DNA from: Neoceratodus forsteri
Lineage: Eukaryota; Chordata; Ceratodontiformes; Ceratodontidae
Direction: 5' to 3'
DNA: 64,000 nucleotides
Assembly: GCA_016271365.2 (NCBI GenBank)
Contig: CM028129.1
Coordinates: forward strand, 432,084,501 to 432,148,500
Numbering within the stretch: the stretch's first letter is position 1; each line of letters begins with the position of its first letter. Positions 10,304 through 22,200 of this stretch are shown here, piece after piece. The translations under genes and the position numbers were made by a program. The notes beneath the pieces were generated by a model. It did no database searches. It was not told the DNA's origin and worked only from the letters and a program-made list of their open reading frames with translations.

Positions 10304-11322
10304 CTCCTCCTGGGCAGAAATTGCCTCTAGTTCCCCTCTTAAGCCGTGTGAGCCACCAAAGAAAAAAGAAAAGGCAAGAGTAACTGCAGATCCCTTCCTC
10401 TGACTTCCAAATCCCGTAAGGTGAGTGAAACATGATCGGTGACTTTTTATTAATATCTGCCATATACTAAATCATTGCCTATGCAACCTCCTTGCTATTC
10501 AGGCTTCATATAATAGCTTTCAGAGATCTGCCTGAATACTGGTGCAGCTTCTTGCGGCAGACCTGCTTTCACTCACAGCAGGTACTTAACTGCCAAAGCT
10601 GTACATCACAGTTAGCATATTTATACAACCGAGCACTCTCCTTCCCAAGACCAGCTTTCAACTTTAGTGCTCTTTAGACTTAACAGCACAAGTAATGCAA
10701 GCGGGATGCTAACTGGGTTAAAAGTAACATTACACCTTTTTTGTTAATGATTATTAACACTTATCTGACCAATCTCCTATTATGAATAATTCTCTACTGT
10801 TGCAACAGGCATTCTTAAGGCTCATAAGTGTACTTTATGTTTCCCTTTTCATTTGATTTGACCTACTATCCCATAAAATCCTTTCTGTTGCTTAACCCCA
10901 CTTATTACCTTACTAGCCCCCTGCAATCTCTTTTGTCTAGCTTTCCCCTTCTTTAGTGTCTGTGCTCCTCTATTAAGGTAGCCTCACTACCTCTGGCAGG
11001 CCATTTTTGAGACCCATGGTCCCATTACATTTTATTATATAAACTCAGGCATTGTAACCTAATGGAGCTTTTTATTGCAAAGCCAAGGCATATGCTTGAA
11101 GCCGGATGCAATTGCTCTTAACGAAACTGCACTCTCCCTTTTTGGGGTGATTCACAGAACCTAATCTCTAGACTCAGTCAGTCACCCTCAAGATTCACTA
11201 AAGGAGGCTATTTTCGGGCATATGGACAGCTTCTTTAAACCCCATGGGGTACTGAACTTTCTCTTATATGGCACCAAAATTCTCGAAGCCTGTGTACTAC
11301 TTTTCACAAACGTCTACCCTAT
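10304..11322 (+). other. L1 inter-ORF spacer, left part
   Basis: T/C-rich non-coding sequence after the ORF1 stop. No second gene is readable. It is interrupted by the snapback element and resumes at 13020-13235 and again from about 15600 to 16274, where the composition is the same. The spacer without insertions would be near 2 kb, which is long for L1, so more unrecognised insertions are possible. Confidence 0.5.
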
Positions 11323-13019
11323 GGCCCGGATATTCAAACTGCACCATTCTGAGGTGCAAGCCTTTGCGCTGCTCAAAATAGTTGCACAGGGGTGTGGCCG
11401 GGGTGATATTCAAAGGAGTTGCGCTATTGAGCAACTCCTTTGAATATCACCCCCCAGCCACAGCCACTGTGCATGGTGCAGTGGAACTTGCGCCACCGCA
11501 AGTTGTCAGAGTTGAGCATTAAACTTGCGGTGGCACAGTACCATTGCACCGTGTTGCAAATTTCCGATATTCAAAGGTGACATGCAAATGGGGCCATAAT
11601 TCATGCAAGGCGTGGGGGCCATTTGCATCTGATTTATGCCCCATTGCATGCCATTAGCATGTAGGTGCACCGATCCCGAGGACTTGCACCTGGCCGCCCT
11701 GCCAGGCAGCAGCCGTCGGGGACTGGCGCGCCCTGCAGCCCGATCACCGAGCTGGCGTGGAAACAACCCCCGGCAAACATCTCCCAATGCCGATTGTGGG
11801 CAGAGCGTATCAGGACACCCCAAACATCTCCCAATGCCCGATCAGGGCAGGCGATGAAACAACCCCAGTGCCCGATCGTGGGCAGAATGTAAAGAACCCC
11901 ACCAACCGAATATCTACCTGGTGGTCCAGTGGACCGTAATGCCCGATCACGGGCAGAATGTCAGTGACAACCCCAAACATCTCCCTGGTGTCTGAGTGTC
12001 CCCCCACCCCACCCACCGAAGCCCACCACCCGCTCCCCTGGCAGCGGCGGCGCAGCATCCCCGCCTGCCGCCCCCGACTGACTGTCGGTGAGGCTGCACC
12101 GTGGTGCAGAGCTAGAGCCAATGGGCGTGCAGCCCATACGATGACAGTCCAGATTTGTGAATGAATTCACAAATCTGGACTGTCATGTATGTATGGGCTG
12201 CATGCCCATTGGCTCTTCTACGCAACACGTGCATACTCCTGGACAGTCAGTCAGGCGGCGAATTGGCAAGCGAGTGGGATGCTGCCGCTGCCAGGGGCAA
12301 GGGTGGTGGGGCTTCATGGTGGGTGGGTGGGGGACACTAGACAGCAGGGAGATGTTTGGGGGGTTGTCACTGGACATTCTGCCCGTGATTGGGCATTACG
12401 GTCCACTGGACCACCAGGGAGATATTCGGGTTGGGGGGTCTTTTACATTCTGCCCGCGATTGGGCACTGGGGGTTGTTTCGCTCTGCCTGCCAATCGGGC
12501 ATTGGGAGATGTTTGGGGGTTGTCATTATACATTCTGCCGCGATCGGGCATTGGGAGATGTTTGGGCGGGGTTGTCATGATATGTTCTGCCCGTGATGGG
12601 CATTGGGAATGTTTGGGCGGGGGTTGTTTTCACGTTCTGCCCGCAATCGGGCTGGTGGAGGGGCACAGGGACTGAGTTGGGGGCCAGCCACGGGTGGCAG
12701 CTGCTGTGTTGCACCCTGCAATACAACAGCTCACCTGTGGGTGGCCCTCAACTTGATCCTTTTTGGCTCAAAGTTGTGCAGGCGCAGGTTGGGGTTCGTC
12801 TGCACAACTCTGCACAACCCGACTGAATATCGGGTTGTGCAGTTTATGCATGGTTCCTCCCCCTCCTGTTGAGCATGCATTCATTTGCATTGCGCTGTTG
12901 CTCAACCTGTTTTCAGTGGCGCAACTGCCTCCTGCTGAATATCGCAGAATGGTGCAATGTAGGACTTGCGCATGCGCAACCCTGTTGCGCATGGCGCAAC
13001 CCTTTTGAATATCTGGGCC
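11323..13019. mobile_element. 1.7-kb snapback element with arms of palindromic minisatellite
   Basis: The ends GGCCCGGATATTCAAA (left) and TTTTGAATATCTGGGCC (right) are inverted repeats, and TAT lies on both sides (11320-11322 and 13020-13022), a possible 3-bp target duplication as in PIF/Harbinger elements. The whole unit folds on a central palindrome at 12141-12186. Each arm carries several copies of a 40-50-bp block built on GCCCGATCxCGGGCAGAAT and CCCAAACATCTCCCAATG. Outer arms hold GAGTTGCGCTATTGAGCAAC-type hairpins. No transposase is visible, so it is non-autonomous. A half copy occurs at 35876-36836. Confidence 0.7.
12141..12186. repeat. Perfect 22-bp-arm palindrome at the snapback centre
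   Basis: ATGACAGTCCAGATTTGTGA and its continuation AT pair exactly with the 22 bases ending at 12186, leaving only GA between the arms. It contains GAATTC and marks the symmetry axis of the surrounding element. Beyond the 22 bp the pairing goes on with mismatches: CCAATGGGCGTGCAGCCCAT on the left against ATGGGCTGCATGCCCATTGG on the right. Confidence 0.9.
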
Positions 13020-13235
13020 TATATGCTTATGGAAAATCTCCCATGTTCGTACTACCACTTCAATTGATTGCATATGTGGGTTATAACTTTATTAAGAGTG
13101 CCCTGCTGCCCCCATCTCGCTTTTACTTATCTTTAATGTATACACCCTTGACTTTCACCATCCTGATTTGCTTGCTTAGCTACAACAATAATTGTTTCTG
13201 TGTGTGTGTATACTGTATGTATATATATTTGTATA

Positions 13236-13243
13236 TATGTGTC

Positions 13244-13277
<34 letters not shown>
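13236..13277. repeat. TA microsatellite
   Basis: About 18 TA dinucleotides with a TATATGTG lead-in. Reading frames of alternating Ile and Tyr across it are artefacts. Confidence 0.95.
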
Positions 13278-13282
<5 letters not shown>

Positions 13283-13287
13283 GGATA

Positions 13288-13395
13288 CATGATGGCGTGA
13301 GTGTGATATGGCAAATATTGTCACTCCTGCAGAGTGAGATATCCAAGCTCATGATGCAGGGTGACAATATTTGCATAACACTAATCTGCCATCAT
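13288..13395. repeat. Small hairpin with GATATC-type core
   Basis: GATGGC at 13291 with GGCAAATATTGTCAC near 13309 pairs with GTGACAATATTTGC near 13361 and GCCATC near 13389. GATATC-like words lie in the loop. It is the first of four such hairpins between 13.2 and 15.5 kb. Confidence 0.7.
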
Positions 13396-13589
13396 ATATT
13401 CGATATATACAATAGGGCCAAGAGTTTCAGAAGTTTTGTTATGCTGTCTTGTGTTCTGTTCTTGTTTATGTGTTTGCTCATTCTGTTTGTGAGCTTTTCT
13501 GAATGGGCTGGCAGTGTTATAAACTCTGAGAGACACATGAGTGTGTTTTGCAATGCTAAATGAGTTAGTTTTAGGTAGGAGTGAGAAAC

Positions 13590-14045
13590 ATACTTTTGTG
13601 AAGCTGTATTGTTTAGCAGTCGGGCTGCAGTGAAGCTAAGAGCATCACAGTAATTGTAATGAGCTGAGAGGCAGAGTGTCAGAACAGCTGATACTGTTTT
13701 CAGTGGTAATTAAGTTAGCTGCAAGCAGAGTGCAGAGTGTTTTGTGAAATTGTGCTCTTTAGGATTCTGGCTGCAGTGAAGTTGAGATTGTCACAGTAAT
13801 TGTAATGGGTGAGAATCAGAGTTTGAGGAACAAGTGAGAGTGTGTTTCAGTGGTAGTTCAGTTAGCTGCAGGCAGTAGTTTAGACTGTTCTGTGAAGCTG
13901 TGCTGTTTGGAATTCTGGCTGCATCAAGTTGAGAGCATCACAGTAATGAGCTGGAAGTTGGGGGGATAGATGTGTTTTGTAATGCTCACTGAGTTAGCTG
14001 TAGGCAGCAGTGAGACCTCTCAGGTAGTTCTGCATTTGTGTCTAC
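13590..14045. repeat. Tandem repeat, unit about 150 bp, three copies
   Basis: The block with CTGGCTGCAGTGAAG, CATCACAGTAATTGTAATG, TTCAGTGG and GTTAGCTGCA recurs with starts near 13602, 13752 and 13900. Copies differ at about one position in six, so the duplication is not recent. No coding signal. Confidence 0.75.
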
Positions 14046-14225
14046 AGTAACAGCACAGGTGTTTCTTGCATGCTGAGGGGAAAGCTGCCTAGGGTGATGA
14101 TATCAGTGACCTTTTGTGACCTGTGTGTGTAAATGGCTGATATCATCACAGTAGAGCAGAGGGTAAAAAATATCACACTGCAATGGATGATACGCTGTTT
14201 TATCTCACTCATTTACCACTCATCC

Positions 14226-14379
<154 letters not shown>

Positions 14380-14396
14380 GATATGACATGACCTGA

Positions 14397-14518
14397 GTGA
14401 AGATATCATATTTATCTTCACGAGAGGTAATGATAATCATGATATCTCATGAGTGTGAGCCAGGTGAGATATCTTGATGTCGTTAGCCTCGTGGAAGATA
14501 AATAGATATCTTCACAGG
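14397..14518. repeat. Hairpin with GAAGATATC arms
   Basis: GTGAAGATATCATATTTATC at 14397 followed by TTCACGAG pairs with CTCGTGGAAGATAAATAGATATCTTCAC near 14490-14516 (the right arm is split by one extra base). The loop itself contains GATATC twice, and CATGATATCTCATGAG forms a second small palindrome. Flanking words ATGACATGACC and GGTCATGTCAT extend the pairing outwards. Confidence 0.75.
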
Positions 14519-14624
14519 TCATGTCATATTCTGTTTATACAAACAAATGTTTGGGGCCACATACAATAGAAAGTCCTATGTATGGTATATGCCTAACAGA
14601 TGAGATGTTACTTGAAAAAAACTG

Positions 14625-14738
14625 TGGTTGATCCTGCCAGTTTAAAGTTTTGTGTATATCTTAATTTTTAAGTTGTTGATCTTGCCATTATTTTTAAATA
14701 AATAACATTTTTAAAACATATCTGGTTGATCCTGCCAC
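14625..14738 (+). repeat. Three 49-bp units each headed by an 18S-rRNA-like 16-mer
   Basis: TGGTTGATCCTGCCAG stands at 14625-14640 and CTGGTTGATCCTGCCA at 14722-14737; a mutated version, TTGTTGATCTTGCCA, lies halfway at 14673-14687. The word equals the conserved 5' end of eukaryotic 18S rRNA. The sequence after each head is AT-rich and unlike 18S, so this is not an rRNA gene. Spacing of 48 and 50 bp shows a tandem repeat. Confidence 0.7.
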
Positions 14739-14753
14739 TCTGTGCTTTGGTAA

Positions 14754-15180
14754 TTGAAAATAACACTTTCACTTTCCCTCTTGAAATGTAGCGTGACCGA
14801 GCCTATAAAGTAAGAAATAGAATGAACTCCCAGTGATTTACACGACACCAGTCAGTCTTCCAAACATACTCAAAATTGTTTTTTTCCCTATCGTTTACTT
14901 CAATTTTATGCAAGAAGCTGCCAACAGTACTGTGAGCGCAGAGAGTGAGCGAGTCAGCAGCTTCAGAACAGCGAAAGAAATGAGTCCGAGACTATATGGC
15001 AGCTGCGCATTCTTTCTGCTGTTCTGGCCGACTCGCTCACTCTCCTGGCTCTATCGGCAACTTACTAACATAAATATTGAGGCGAACATCTGGCGGAAGA
15101 CAACATGTCGTGTAAATCACTGAAGTCATTCTATTTCTTACTATATCTCCACGCCCGACGGAAAGTAGGATTTTCAATAA
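14754..15180. mobile_element. Foldback element of about 430 bp
   Basis: TAAGAAATAGAATGAACT with CAGTGATTTACACGACA on the left (14811-14847) pairs with TGTCGTGTAAATCACTG and AGTCATTCTATTTCTTA on the right (15106-15140). An inner pair, GAGAGTGAGCGAGTC and GACTCGCTCACTCTC, stacks on it, and outer words TTGAAAAT and ATTTTCAA suggest the true ends. No coding capacity or clear target duplication. Confidence 0.7.
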
Positions 15181-15344
15181 TGAAGCTATGATGGCGAGAT
15201 CAACCAAATACTAACTAAGTTATTTGTTAAAAAATATTTGAGTCAACTAAATGCCAGGAGCAATGTCTGCGCGTGTGTGGGGGAAACAGCGCTAGGCTGT
15301 AGAGAGGTAGGACTGCAATGGAAAGTGTAGTTTCACTTTAGTTT

Positions 15345-15445
15345 GGATGACATATAGGAACATAGAGATATCTCCATGACGTATAGGAACATGGAGATAT
15401 CACTATGACGTATAGGAACATGGAGATATCAATGATATCTTCACT
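15345..15445. repeat. Three tandem copies of about 29 bp with GATATC
   Basis: GACATATAGGAACATAGAGA and then GACGTATAGGAACATGGAGA twice, each followed by TATC, make a short tandem array. It ends in GATATCTTCAC, the same word used in the hairpin at 14397-14518, and CCCCAAACATTTG at 15482 is the inverse of CAAATGTTTGGGG at 14543. Confidence 0.75.
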
Positions 15446-15500
15446 GGGTGCCTGACATACAAGTTTTTATCCGTACATTTATCCCCAAACATTTGTTGTA

Positions 15501-15590
15501 TAAATATATATATATATGTATATATATATATGTGTATATGTATATATATATATACACATATACATATACACACACACACACACACACATA
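15501..15590. repeat. TA/CA compound microsatellite
   Basis: TA runs interrupted by TGTATA, then ACATATACATATAC and (CA)n to 15587. With the TA run at 13236 it brackets the cluster of small hairpins. Confidence 0.95.
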
Positions 15591-16274
15591 TTTAAATAGG
15601 CCTAACCTTTTTCAAGAGAGCAATCCAGCTCTGTTGGCTTTCTTTTTCCACTCAACTGTTTTGTTATACAATGTCCTGTTTGTTGCTGCTACTAAAATAT
15701 TTTACCTCTTCCTTGATATAATTACATTGAATTTCCTTGTTTCTTTTTTGATGAAGCTGTTATGCTGGTTTCCCCTTGGGAATCGTGTTTGTGTTTTAAT
15801 CTTGACTAAGTTTGAAATAGTCCTTTGACTACATCTATAATCCTCATGTTATTAACTGTCTGATTTAACTTCATATACATCAGTAGTATCTCCACCTGGA
15901 TTTAGTGCTGGTTAGCTACTGCACGTCCAATTGCTTTATGAGAGAGTCTGCGTACCTCTGTACTGACTCATATCTCATACCACAATATAGCATGTTTAAT
16001 TGTTATATATACAGAGTGTTCATATTTAAGTGTTGGTTAATTTGTTTACAATTCTTGGTCTTTTATCACTTGTTAAAGAGACGCATCAATTATAACTGCT
16101 GTAAAATCATACTCCTGCAACTTGCAATACTTTTTTGGTCCTGCACACATTCCCATACTCATTTCTTTGTGTTTCATAAACTATCTTATCCTGTTGGCCT
16201 CTCAGTGTCCCCCACCATTATCCTTTTTGAGTCCCTTTTACCAGACAATCTATACCTTAACTTTTACACTAAAT

Positions 16275-18527
16275 ATGGCTGATCTATTACTACACTCCTG
16301 GAATGTTAAGGGACTCAACTCTCCTTGTAAATGCAAACAAATTCTATCCCACCTTAAAAAACAAAAGACAAGGATTGCATTCTTACAGGAAACGAAGCTT
16401 CTGGCTGAAGACACTGATAGGCTAAGACAGGATTGGGTCAGTCATATATTTGCTTCTTCTTACACTTTTGAAAAAAGAGGTGTAGTAATTCTGATCCATA
16501 AAAATCTTAAATGGTCCATTTAAAAACAATTACTGATACAGAAGGCAGATGGGTAATTGTTAAATTTAATACACCTTCTGGTCCTTTAACACTGGTTAAT
16601 GTGTATGCCCCTAATTCTGACTCACCAGAATTTTTTAATAATTTGGCCCAACAAATTTTGTCTAACAATACGGATAATGCTCCTATACTGATGGGTGGGG
16701 ATCTAAACCTCGCACTAGATGCACATTTAGACAGAAGCAACACTTTGTTGGATGCCCACCCTAGAAGAATTGATGCCCCATCTTTACTCATGAAAGATTT
16801 TGGTCTTATGGAGCTCTGGAGACTTTTTCATCCCACAGAAAGGGAATATACATTCTATTCTCCACTTCATAAGTCTTATATTAGGATCGACTATTGGTTT
16901 GCATCCCATTCTATTGTAGATAAAGTAACTGAAACCTCAATTCTCCCAATGGTCATATCAGACCATTCTCCAGTTTGTATTCAGTTACTCTGGGGCCCAC
17001 CATTAGCTAAATCACCGATATGACATCTGGATCCCTTATTAATTAAAGACCCAGAATTTATCTCATGGGTTAAAATTCAAATCCAGGAATTTCTCTCTTT
17101 TAACAAACCCTCAGATACTTCTATGAGCACATTATGGGAAGCCTTAAACATTACCATTCGAGGTAAAATTATAAGTTTTGCAGCTCATCGTAAAAAAGCG
17201 AGAGAACAACAACTAGGTACCATGGAGAAACAACTTAAAAAAAAAGAATCCCTATATTTCACATCTCCAAAACCTGATCCTAATTCACCCCTCCACTTAG
17301 AAATTTTAGATCTTAGAATAAAAATTAATGAGCTCGTAACTCGAAAAACCGAATTGGCATTATTCAAACTTAAACATAAATACTGGGAGCAAGGCAATAA
17401 ATGTGGCAAACTATTAGCTTATCAACTTAAAAATCAACAGACAGAAAGGCATATAGTGGGCATTAAAGACCAATCAGATCAGCTCCATACTGATAGCCCT
17501 TCTATTAATCAGAATATGATGTCCTTTTACAAACGATTATATACTCAGCCTAACTCTGTCCCTAATCCTCACATTCAATACTTTCTAAATAGAATACATG
17601 TCCCCCATCTTTCTGATCAAGACAAAAAAGACTTAGACTCCCCTTTCACTTTGCAAGAAGTCCAAAATACCCTTTCGTCCCTAAAATCTGGCAAAGCTCC
17701 AGGTGGAGATGGCTTCCCTGTTGACTTTTATAAAGCACTTTCAGATATTTTATGTCCCTTAATCTTTAAGGTCTTCCAGGAAGCTAATCAAACTGGTAGA
17801 CTCCCCTCCCTTGATGTCAGAAGTCATTATAACAGTAATACCAAAAAAAGATAAAGATCCGTCTCTCCCCTCTAGTTACAGACCAATATCTCTCTTAAAT
17901 ATGGATGAAAAAATGTTGGCAAAACTTTTAAACTCCCGGCTGGAACCATTTATCTCTAAATTAGCTCATAAGTCCCAAGCAGCCTTTATTAAGGGAAGAA
18001 ATGGCTCCAATCACCTTCACTCATTATTTAATTTAATATATAAGGCTAAATCTCTAAAAACACCTGCTGCAGCTATAGCGATCGACTTTGAAAAGGCCTC
18101 TGATTCTTTAAGTTGGAATTACTTATACCAAACTTTAAATTGTTTTGGTTTTCCCAATATATTTTGCTCCTGGATTAAATTATTATATGCATCCCCCTCC
18201 ACTAGAGTACTAACCAACTCCACTCTTTCTTCCTCCTTCCCTCTGGTCAGAGGTATCAGGCAAGGTTGCTCATTATCACCTTCCCTTTTTATCCTAGCGA
18301 TGGAACCTCTATCTGCCCACCTTTGCTTATCTAGCAATATTAAAGGGATTCCCATCAGTAATCTTCATTATACCTCTCTATCATATGCAGATGATCTCTT
18401 AATTCTTCTAGAAAATCTCGAAGAAGTAGGACATCCACTGGTGAACCTACTTAACGAATTCACCACAGTCTCGGGCCTGACATTAAACTTCAGCAAAACC
18501 AAAACATTACCATTAAACTCTCTGTAA
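16275..18527 (+). pseudogene. L1 ORF2: endonuclease and reverse transcriptase
   Basis: ORF2p nicks target DNA and reverse transcribes L1 RNA. The start MADLLLHSWNVKGLN at 16275 is the normal L1 ORF2 N-terminus. AP-endonuclease motifs follow: FLQETKL near 16380, VNVYAPN near 16600, GGDLNLALD near 16696 and SDHSPV near 16957. RT blocks include SGKAPGGDGFP near 17690, SYRPISLLNMDEK near 17874, AFIKGRN near 17985, IRQGCSLSP near 18255 and SYADDLL near 18380. Three lesions are visible: a frameshift near 16515, an in-frame TGA at 17021-17023 (probably from TGG) and a frameshift near 17830. So few defects suggest a fairly young copy. Confidence 0.9.
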
Positions 18528-18529
18528 AC

Positions 18530-20114
18530 TGTATATGAATAACTCTTTGGGCTTTCGATGGGCTCCCCAGGGTCTAACATATCTTGGAATTAAAATCATC
18601 CCGAACTTAGAGAAAACATGGGAAGCTAATTTTACTCCTCTTTTATCCAATATTAGAACCATTTCAGATCAGTGAAAACTACTCAACTTATCTTTCACGG
18701 GAAAGACAGCAGCTATTAAAATGACCATTGCATCTAAAATATTTGATCTTTTTACTAATAACCCTTTATTTCTTCCTATCAGTTTCTTAAACAAACTTGA
18801 CAAACTTATTGGTAATTTTATATGGCAGGGGAACCTCTGAGGTTTAGTAGCACTAAGCTATGTCTGCACTGGTCTAAAGGGGGCTTTGGATTGCCCTGGT
18901 TTAATGCTTACCTATGGGCCTTCTGTGCCACTCAAACCATCAAATGGTTTACCAAGCCTACACCCCATACACCACTATGGGTGGAAATGGAAACCTCACT
19001 CAGCGTAAGTAAATGCCCTACAACCTTTATCTATAATGCCTTTCCTCCTACACTAAGATTTCATCTCACAATTTTGTCTTCTGTTTACTATTGGAAACAA
19101 ATCCATAAACAGCTAAAATCTAACCCAACTTCTCTCTTTTATGCTCCTGTTTGGGGCAATCTAAATATTGCCCTTGAGAAATATCCCATCTTTTGTCGCT
19201 CATGGCATAATAAGGGTATATCCTTCTTAGGGGATATCCTAATAAAAAACACTCTCATCCTAAAACCTTTCAATGAACTATGCATTCAATGGGAACTCCC
19301 TAAGCAAGACTTTCAGAAATATCTCCAACTCCGTACTGCATGCAACACCTTTTTTCAACACTTACATACATATGATATTCACGACCAACATATTACCTCA
19401 TGGATCAGTTCTACCTCTAATTTGACCAGTATCATATATAAGGATATAAGAAATACATTGTCAAACCAATCCCTGAAAGATAAAACTAAGTGTATCCAAC
19501 TTCTGAACTATGATATATCAAACTCCCAATGGCATATGTGCTGGTTCCTTATCCACAAAACATTCATAGATACTCGAAGTTCTCTAATCCAGACAAAAAT
19601 CCTTCATCTCTGGTACAAAACACTTTCTGTTCTATACTGTATAGGCTTAATTAACTCCAACAACTGCTGGCGTTGCAACAAACTTAATGGGAATTTACTT
19701 CATATATTATGGTACCGTGACCCCATTCTCAAACTTTGGTCTTAAGTTCAACAATTTGCTTCTAAAGTGATGGGCCATACTGTCACTTTTGACCCTAAAT
19801 TTTCCCTACTTGGAATTCCCTCCTTCTGTAATCTCTCTCTCAAGCTCAATATAAATGGCTTAACTTACTCTCCTTGTAAGTTAAATGACTCATATTTATG
19901 TCTTGGAGAACAACAAATATCCCCACTTTTTCTGATATCCTTAAAAATCTTTCCCAATGTGCCTCTCTGGAACGTATTACCTACGCCGCCCATAATCGGC
20001 TTAATGAATATGGTAAACATTGGCAGGACTAGCTTAACTACCTTCACAATGCAAATAACTAACGGACATTTAAAGAAACACCTTCTGATACTTATAATAA
20101 TCTCTATGTTATGA
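18530..20114 (+). pseudogene. L1 ORF2 C-terminal half
   Basis: After the RT block the frame shifts and gives TYLGIKI, LSFTGKTAAIKM and IGNFIWQG, then from 18822 a long frame to 19745 with KGGFGLPWFNAY and FAPVWGN-like blocks as in L1 C-termini. The Cys/His motif NSNNCWRCNKLNGNLLHI near 19655 is the C-terminal zinc-knuckle region. The final piece 19767-20114 continues with DPKFSLLGIPS. Lesions are a TGA near 18673, a frameshift near 18830 and a stop at 19743. Confidence 0.8.
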
Positions 20115-20530
20115 CCTCTCCTTAGAATTGATGCTGTCTCTATTTAGAAACTTTTTATTTCTTTTTAGACACTGTTCATGTCTTTATATAATTGTTATTT
20201 TTTGTAGAAATTTAAGTGATACTTCCCTATGCCTTACTTAGCAAGTAAATAATGTATTTTTCCACTCACAGTATGCTTATACTCCACAACTCTCTCATAT
20301 CAGAACACAGTTTTGACTTACTGAAGTTTATTACTTTTTAGCTGAGAGAAATATAACTGATAGTTTTTCTTCAACCAGATTTAGCTAAAAAAGAATATAA
20401 CCTTATTGTTTATAAGACTCTGTCATTTAATACACTTGCTGTGCCTTATATACAATCATACCAGTATATCTGTATTAGGAAGTCTGTTTGTATTCCTAAA
20501 ATGTTTGAATAAAAAGATAAAGTCAAAAAA
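20115..20530 (+). repeat. L1 3' UTR and A-rich tail
   Basis: AT-rich non-coding sequence from the ORF2 stop to the AATAAAAAGATAAAG tail at 20510-20530, followed at once by the target duplication. Confidence 0.7.
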
Positions 20531-20545
20531 CAATGACATCAGAAA

Positions 20546-22045
20546 AAGGTCTATGGTTATTTCTGACAGCAACTCAGACTGAAAATGGAAACCATCTTCT
20601 GCAAAGAAAGACTTATAAGAAATACTTCAAAACCGGTAGCAAAAAGATCTGAAACAAAAGAACTTCCAGATCATCTCACGAAAGACTGCAAATCTCAAAT
20701 CTGTTACAAACCATGAACTGTCAAATAGAGGAAAGATCGGAATTCCAAAAGAAATGAGCAACAAAAAATCAAATGATTTCCTACAAAAAGTGCAGTTTCA
20801 CTAATCTTTAAAGTCTTAAAAATATTGCAGTGTTTAAAAACCTTAAAGTCTTATTGAATAAACTGCTAACATTTACTGCTTCATATTACAAAATTGTAAT
20901 ATAAACTGCAGCTTCTATTTGAAGATATAGGGTACCATAAAAACTTGAACTGTTCTTGAATAAACTCCTTAGCTGTCTTATTTCTTACCACTACCTCCCT
21001 ACCCTTACCCCAGAACCTTATTCCATACCCCAATGTACTAGTTTAACAAAGTTTAAAAATGTAATGCACATTTTATTAATTTTCAAGACTGAAACGTCAC
21101 AATGTTCCTGTTCTGTTGTAAGGCACAATAAAAAACTTTAAGAATCCTTACCTTATTGCTCCTAACTCCAGCTAGTAATCCAAAATGAAATAAACCCATA
21201 AAAAAATCCATGCAATAAAAAAAATCGACTCTTCAAAGTCGTAATCCAAAGGCAGCAAACATATCCAAACGGGACACCCAGAATAAAGATCCAAGAAGAA
21301 TACATCCACAACAAAGTGACAACTCTCACAAGAACTTCCAGAGAAATCCATCAAAAAGGAAAAAAAAACAATAGGTCCATAGAGAGAAGTTCACAGAAAT
21401 CCATTGAAGATAAAATCCCAAACTGCAAAATAAATCCACATTGGAATCTTCGATGACCCAACAACAGAAGTCCTCTTCCCCTGCTCCACGAAGACACCGG
21501 ATCCACCTTCTCAAACTCCAGCGATCAATACTCCAGTTGAACACTGCCAAAAATGACACTGCATCCACCAGCAACAGGCTCCACGAGGTCCCGCTCTCCA
21601 CTAGGCCCAAAACACGAAGACACCAGCACGACGCCTTCCTTGAAGAGAATCCCAAACAAAACTCACCACAACTCCAAGCCACTCCACCACACCAATCAAA
21701 ATCGATGCAACACAAGACACAACCAAACAGCACAAGCCATCCAAAATGTCAGTCAAAATAACCCTCCCACCCCAACCACACCCGTAACCAATCATACCAA
21801 TTTTCCCATGCGATTCCACCCAATCAACATCCAGTACAAAACCCCATTCACCACCTACAAACAGTAAGAATCCACTACAAAAACCCATTCAAGAAAATGA
21901 CACCTACACCACAGAACAGAGGAATACCACCACAATAACAAAAAGTCTACAGAGTAAACACCTCAAAACTAAATAAAAAACATGAAAAAACAACTTAAAA
22001 ACATACACAAAAAAATAATAGCCTACTGCATGAATGGTACATGCG
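20546..22045. other. Crypton 3' flank and A/C-rich sequence, no gene
   Basis: The DNA resumes the interrupted Crypton locus after the L1. It is A/C-rich (many CAAAA and CCAC words) between 21180 and 22000. Overlapping frames on both strands at 21326-21888 reflect this skewed composition; they lack recognisable motifs. I cannot tell where the Crypton ends, since Cryptons lack terminal repeats. Confidence 0.4.
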
Positions 22046-22049
22046 ATTG

Positions 22050-22200
22050 AGGGCCATGGGATAAACAATTTATTTTCACTCTTCCCTCGGTGGCCTTGGG
22101 TAAACCACTCATGGCTCCGCTACGCTACGCCACTCATGAGGTTACCTGGGGTCACTGGGGACTTGTGAAAATAAATTGTTTATCTCACAGCTCCCCCATC
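22050..22200. mobile_element. Short foldback MITE
   Basis: GGGATAAACAATTTATTTTCAC (22058-22079) pairs with GTGAAAATAAATTGTTTATC (22166-22185). The loop carries a second small inverted structure, CGCTACGCTACGCC between two CACTCATG words. No coding capacity. Confidence 0.75.

Noticed and set aside
11506..12872. Many 60-170-codon frames on both strands
   Set aside because: They lie in the arms of the snapback element and mirror one another because of the palindrome.
14625..14738. An 18S rRNA gene start
   Set aside because: Only 16 bases match; the sequence after each head is unrelated AT-rich DNA and is repeated every 49 bp.
21326..21888. Overlapping frames of 60-135 codons on both strands
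   Set aside because: Composition artefact of A/C-rich sequence; no domain, and opposite-strand frames are equally long.
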